Source: Alphaproteobacteria bacterium (GTDB lineage Bacteria; Pseudomonadota; Alphaproteobacteria; GCA-2731375). Taken from it: a stretch of DNA of 9,259 nt. Below the pieces are notes generated by a model. It was given only the letters and a program-made list of their open reading frames with translations, was not told the origin of the DNA and did not search any database. Positions 6,784 through 9,259 of the stretch are shown piece after piece; position 1 is the first letter of the stretch, and each line of letters starts with the position of its first letter. Position numbers and translations under genes: made by a program. Location: NCBI GenBank assembly GCA_028281075.1, contig JANQKO010000365.1:1-9259 (forward strand). The letters are read 5' to 3'.

Positions 6784-6806
6784 CGGCCGGCCGCGCGGGC
6801 CGGCCG
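6784..6806. other. Strong GC hairpin between isoI and isoA
   Basis: CGGCCGGCC (6784-6792) and GGCCGGCCG (6798-6806) form a perfect 9-bp stem with a GCGCG loop, within the 84-base gap between the isoI stop and the isoA start. No T run follows on the minus strand, so a full terminator is unlikely. By position it separates the pathway genes from the monooxygenase genes and could act as an RNA processing or stability element. The function is inferred. Confidence 0.5.
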
Positions 6807-6835
6807 GCGGATGCATTGCGGTGGTGGTTCCGCCG

Positions 6836-7588
6836 TCAGGCGGCTTCAGCGCCCGGCGCGGTGCCGAAATCGAGATCGAAGCGCTCGCGCATCCGCGCCA
6901 CGTAGTCGACGAAGGACCGCTTGCCGCGGATATAGTCGCGCCCCGGCCAGGCGAACGGGCTCTCGATCGTGTGCGTCAGGATCGAGAACACGGCCGCGTC
7001 GATCGAGGTCGGGTTCGGGCCCATGAAGAAGCTCTTGTGGTGCAGGAAGTCTTCCATGGCGTCGACGTCGGTCTTGAAGGTCTCGAGGACCTCCTCGTCG
7101 GTCTTCAGGCCCATGCCCTGATGCACGAACTCGTCGCGGATATGCACGCGGAAGGCGTCGAGCGCCTCGCGCACCTCGGCCGGGATCTCGGTGGCGCCGC
7201 CGCAGATGATCGGCACGTAGGTCTCCCAGCCGCTGTCCATGCGCCAGCGCGGCTGGATCACGCCCGACCAGTAGAGATGCTCGTCGATCAGCCGCATCCA
7301 GGCCAGGCTCACGGCCTTCTCCTCGCGGGTCAGGCCGGCGTCCAGCTTGTCGCCGTACTTCGCCTTGTGATAGGCGATGATCTCGTTGGAATCGGCCACC
7401 TTGCCGCCGTCGTCGTCGATGATGTAGGGCAGCTTGCCGCGCGGCGCGTCCTCCTGCAGGCGCGACAAGTCCTGCGGCACCAGCTCGAACGGATGTCCGA
7501 CCATGCGCAGGTAATTGGCCAGCTTGGAGACATAGGGGCTGATGCAGGCGACGGTCCAGCCCGGTACGTATTGATAGACCTTCATCAT
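6836..7588 (-). CDS. isoI: Glutathione S-transferase, isoprene-epoxide type
   Basis: The 250-residue cytosolic GST has an N-terminal thioredoxin-like domain with VSKLANYLRMVG (20-31), RGKLPYI (50-56, cis-Pro P54 for glutathione binding) and ADSNEII (65-71, the acid-Ser pair that contacts glutathione). Its all-helical C-terminal domain includes LIDEHLYWSGVIQPRW and MGPNPTSIDAAVFSIL, where TSID is the usual N-capping box. The type resembles the metaxin/FAX-like GSTs that include, as I recall, IsoI and IsoJ. IsoI joins glutathione to 3,4-epoxy-3-methyl-1-butene made by the monooxygenase. The frame is open 25 codons further upstream, but the ATG at 7586-7588 is chosen because a GGGAGG lies 8 bases before it. 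It is the only GST in the cluster; the Rhodococcus AD45 cluster has two. Confidence 0.88.
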   Translation of the reverse strand: MMKVYQYVPGWTVACISPYVSKLANYLRMVGHPFELVPQDLSRLQEDAPRGKLPYIIDDDGGKVADSNEIIAYHKAKYGDKLDAGLTREEKAVSLAWMRLIDEHLYWSGVIQPRWRMDSGWETYVPIICGGATEIPAEVREALDAFRVHIRDEFVHQGMGLKTDEEVLETFKTDVDAMEDFLHHKSFFMGPNPTSIDAAVFSILTHTIESPFAWPGRDYIRGKRSFVDYVARMRERFDLDFGTAPGAEAA

Positions 7589-7683
7589 TTGATCGTCCTC
7601 CCGTTCGTTATTGACCCGAATTACCGAATGCGTTGCCGGCGGGCCGTGTTCTTGGCGGATCAAACGGTCCTAGGTTCCCCACC
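7589..7683 (-). other. isoH-isoI gap, largest inside the gene set
   Basis: These 95 bases are the longest non-coding stretch within the minus-strand set and hold a locally AT-richer part (about 7604-7630, minus strand CATTCGGTAATTCGGG then TCAATAACG). ATTCGG occurs twice at an 8-base period (7616-7621 and 7624-7629). I see no clear -35/-10 pair and no terminator, so an internal promoter or operator is only a possibility. Confidence 0.3.
7597..7602 (-). promoter_or_regulatory. Ribosome binding site that sets the isoI start
   Basis: Minus-strand GGGAGG lies 8 bases before the ATG at 7586-7588 and favours that start over the longer open frame reaching 7663. Confidence 0.65.
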
Positions 7684-8364
7684 TCACCACGGCAGATATT
7701 CCCCGTTCGCGTGCCGGAACCGGCCGGCGGTTTCCGGCGTCAGCTCGTCCATGTTGCGGATCAGGCCGGCCGCCGCCTGGTCCGGCTGGATATAGTCGAA
7801 GTCGCCGGGCAGATCCCTGGTCAGGTCGGTCGCGACCATGCCCGGATGCAGCAGCAGCACCGAGACGCCGCGTTGCGACAGATCGTGGTGCAGGTTGAGG
7901 CCGACCATGTTGGCGGCGCATTTCGAGACCCGGTAGGCGTACATGCCGCCACTGCCGTTGTCGGCCAGCGAGCCGACCCGGCTGGTGACGATGCCGAGCT
8001 TGGAACCTTCGTCGAGGCGGTCGAGGACGGCCTGCGCGATGCGGAGCGGACCGATGGTGTTGATCTCGATCTGCCGCCGGACGTCGTCGAAGTCGATCCG
8101 GCCGAGCTCGTCCAGCCCGAGCACGCCGGCGACGTGAATGACCACGTCGAGCCGGATGTCCTCGCCACGCAGGGTGTCGCCGAGCCGCCGGGCGGCCTCG
8201 TCCGAGGTGACGTCGATCTGCCGGATCACCCGGATGCCCTGACGGGTCAGGTCGTCGCCGTCGCCGAGGCAGGCGGCGATGACCGCGTCGCCGCGGGCAT
8301 GCAACTGCCGGCAGATGGCATGGCCGATGCCGCGATCGCCGCCGACGATCAGATAGGTCGCCAT
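7684..8364 (-). CDS. isoH: Short-chain dehydrogenase/reductase, isoH-like
   Basis: The 226-residue classical-type SDR carries the cofactor motif VGGDRGIG (7-14), D51 at the adenine-binding position (DVTS), N102 in the helix-4 position, and the catalytic S128, Y144 and K148 (YRVSK). The usual NNAG motif reads HVAG (77-80). In the isoprene pathway IsoH is an NAD-dependent dehydrogenase that oxidises 1-hydroxy-2-glutathionyl-2-methyl-3-butene to the aldehyde and on to the acid; that role is inferred here from gene order. Within SDRs it looks like the short C-factor-related subgroup. A GGAGG lies 7 bases before the ATG at 8362-8364, and the gene begins 27 bases after the isoG stop. Confidence 0.85.
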   Translation of the reverse strand: MATYLIVGGDRGIGHAICRQLHARGDAVIAACLGDGDDLTRQGIRVIRQIDVTSDEAARRLGDTLRGEDIRLDVVIHVAGVLGLDELGRIDFDDVRRQIEINTIGPLRIAQAVLDRLDEGSKLGIVTSRVGSLADNGSGGMYAYRVSKCAANMVGLNLHHDLSQRGVSVLLLHPGMVATDLTRDLPGDFDYIQPDQAAAGLIRNMDELTPETAGRFRHANGEYLPW

Positions 8365-8391
8365 GTCGCCGCCTCCCCCCGCGCGCCCGTT

Positions 8392-9259
8392 CTAGTCGTC
8401 CGCCGCGGACATGTCGGCGGCGCGGGCCCGTTCGGCGCCGACCGCGCCACTGGCCCGGAGCCGTCCGATTTCGGCCTCGGACAGCCCGATCTCGGACAGG
8501 ATCTCGTCATTATGCTCGCCCAGCAGGGGCGCGCCGACGCGAATGCCGGCCGGCGTCCGCTGATAGCGCGCCGGCGGCCGGGCCTGCCGCAGCCTGCCGG
8601 CGGCATGATGGTGGTATTCGACAATGCAGTCGCTGGCGACGACCTGGGGGAAGCCGATCACCTCGTTGCGGGTCAGCGCCGGCGCGCAGGGCACGCCCTC
8701 GGCCTCCAGCCGTTCCAGCCATTCCGCCGTCGTGCGCGTCTTCAGCACGTCTTGCGTCATCCGCAGCCGCTCGTCGACGTGACGGTCGCGGGCCGACGGT
8801 GTCGCAAAGCGCTCGTCCTCCAGCCAGTCCGGCCTGTCGAGCGCCCGGGTCAGCGCCACCCATTCCTTGTTGCTCATCACGGCGACGGTCATGAAGCCGT
8901 CTTTGGTTTCGTAGATCAGGTCGATGAAGCTGGCCGCCGCCTGGTTGCTGGTCGGGCGTTCGGGATAGGTCTGGGCGCCGAAGTCGCTGGCCCACAGGAA
9001 GGCGAGCACGGCGTCGAGCATGGACAGCTTGACGTGCTGGCCCTCGCCGGTGCGGGCGCGGGCGAACAGGCCCGAGGATATGGTCTGGGCCGCGGTGATG
9101 GCCGAGACCTTGTCGGGCAGCACCGTGCGCACCAGCCGCGGCCGCTCGGCGTCCGAGCCCGCCTGCACCGTGGTCAGGCCGGAGACCGCCTGGATCACCG
9201 GATCGTAGACCGGCTTGCCGGCATAGGGACCAGCCTCGCCGAAGCCCGAGATCGAGACG
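8392..9259 (-). CDS. isoG: Family III CoA-transferase (CaiB/BaiF), isoG-like, C-terminal 288 residues (5' end outside window)
   Basis: The frame stays open to the right edge, so the start is missing; family members have about 400 residues. The visible part opens with VSISGFGEAGPYAGKP and YDPVIQAVSGL, classic CaiB/BaiF blocks, followed by LVRTVLPDKVSA, whose Asp (residue 49 of the visible part) is at the catalytic position that forms the mixed anhydride with the acyl group. RTGEGQHVKLSMLDAVLAFLW and the C-terminal GAPLLGEHNDEIL are also typical. In the isoprene pathway IsoG is thought to make the CoA thioester of 2-glutathionyl-2-methyl-3-butenoate or to act on it. A racemase or a CoA-transferase from unrelated catabolism is the alternative; the gene order favours isoG. 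Confidence 0.88.
   Translation of the reverse strand, partial: VSISGFGEAGPYAGKPVYDPVIQAVSGLTTVQAGSDAERPRLVRTVLPDKVSAITAAQTISSGLFARARTGEGQHVKLSMLDAVLAFLWASDFGAQTYPERPTSNQAAASFIDLIYETKDGFMTVAVMSNKEWVALTRALDRPDWLEDERFATPSARDRHVDERLRMTQDVLKTRTTAEWLERLEAEGVPCAPALTRNEVIGFPQVVASDCIVEYHHHAAGRLRQARPPARYQRTPAGIRVGAPLLGEHNDEILSEIGLSEAEIGRLRASGAVGAERARAADMSAADD

Noticed and set aside
6752..6835. Possible isoJ remnant between isoI and isoA
   Set aside because: The gap is only 84 bases and is dominated by the GC hairpin; no GST-like residues are visible.

Overview
The window is GC-rich proteobacterial DNA, most likely alphaproteobacterial. That placement rests on the general protein style, a first gene that resembles (2S)-methylsuccinyl-CoA dehydrogenase of the ethylmalonyl-CoA pathway, and a GTCATgCTGGC-type intergenic palindromic repeat. 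No database search was possible. Family calls rest on motifs and remembered family sequences.

Layout. Positions 2-778 (+) hold the C-terminal half of an acyl-CoA dehydrogenase that enters from the left edge. Positions 779-1044 are a convergent intergenic region with a palindromic repeat and a probable terminator for the minus-strand genes. Everything from 1045 to the right edge is one tightly packed minus-strand gene set. In transcription order (right to left) it holds a family III CoA-transferase (isoG-like, entering from the right edge), a short-chain dehydrogenase (isoH-like) and a glutathione S-transferase (isoI-like). A complete six-gene soluble diiron monooxygenase of the toluene/alkene/isoprene type follows: hydroxylase alpha, gamma, Rieske ferredoxin, coupling protein, hydroxylase beta and reductase (isoA-B-C-D-E-F). 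The set ends with a shortened aldehyde-dehydrogenase-like gene.

How the genes fit together. The order CoA-transferase, SDR, GST, then ABCDEF matches the isoprene degradation cluster isoGHIJABCDEF known from Rhodococcus sp. AD45. In that scheme the monooxygenase epoxidises the alkene, a GST opens the epoxide with glutathione, the SDR oxidises the resulting alcohol to a glutathionyl acid, and the CoA-transferase-like protein activates the acid. The inferred job here is oxidation of isoprene or a related small alkene through a glutathione route.

Main departures from the known scheme. Only one GST gene lies between isoH and isoA, so there is no isoJ. The last gene is an aldehyde-dehydrogenase homologue that has lost its catalytic Cys and Glu, the oxyanion-hole Asn, the NAD-binding Lys and its C-terminal segment, yet remains an open frame in the operon. 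IsoA keeps all six iron ligands at the same residue numbers as toluene 4-monooxygenase TmoA but differs at several substrate-pocket positions. A 9-bp GC hairpin lies exactly between the pathway genes and the monooxygenase genes. No RNA genes, CRISPR arrays, transposases or regulator genes are visible.
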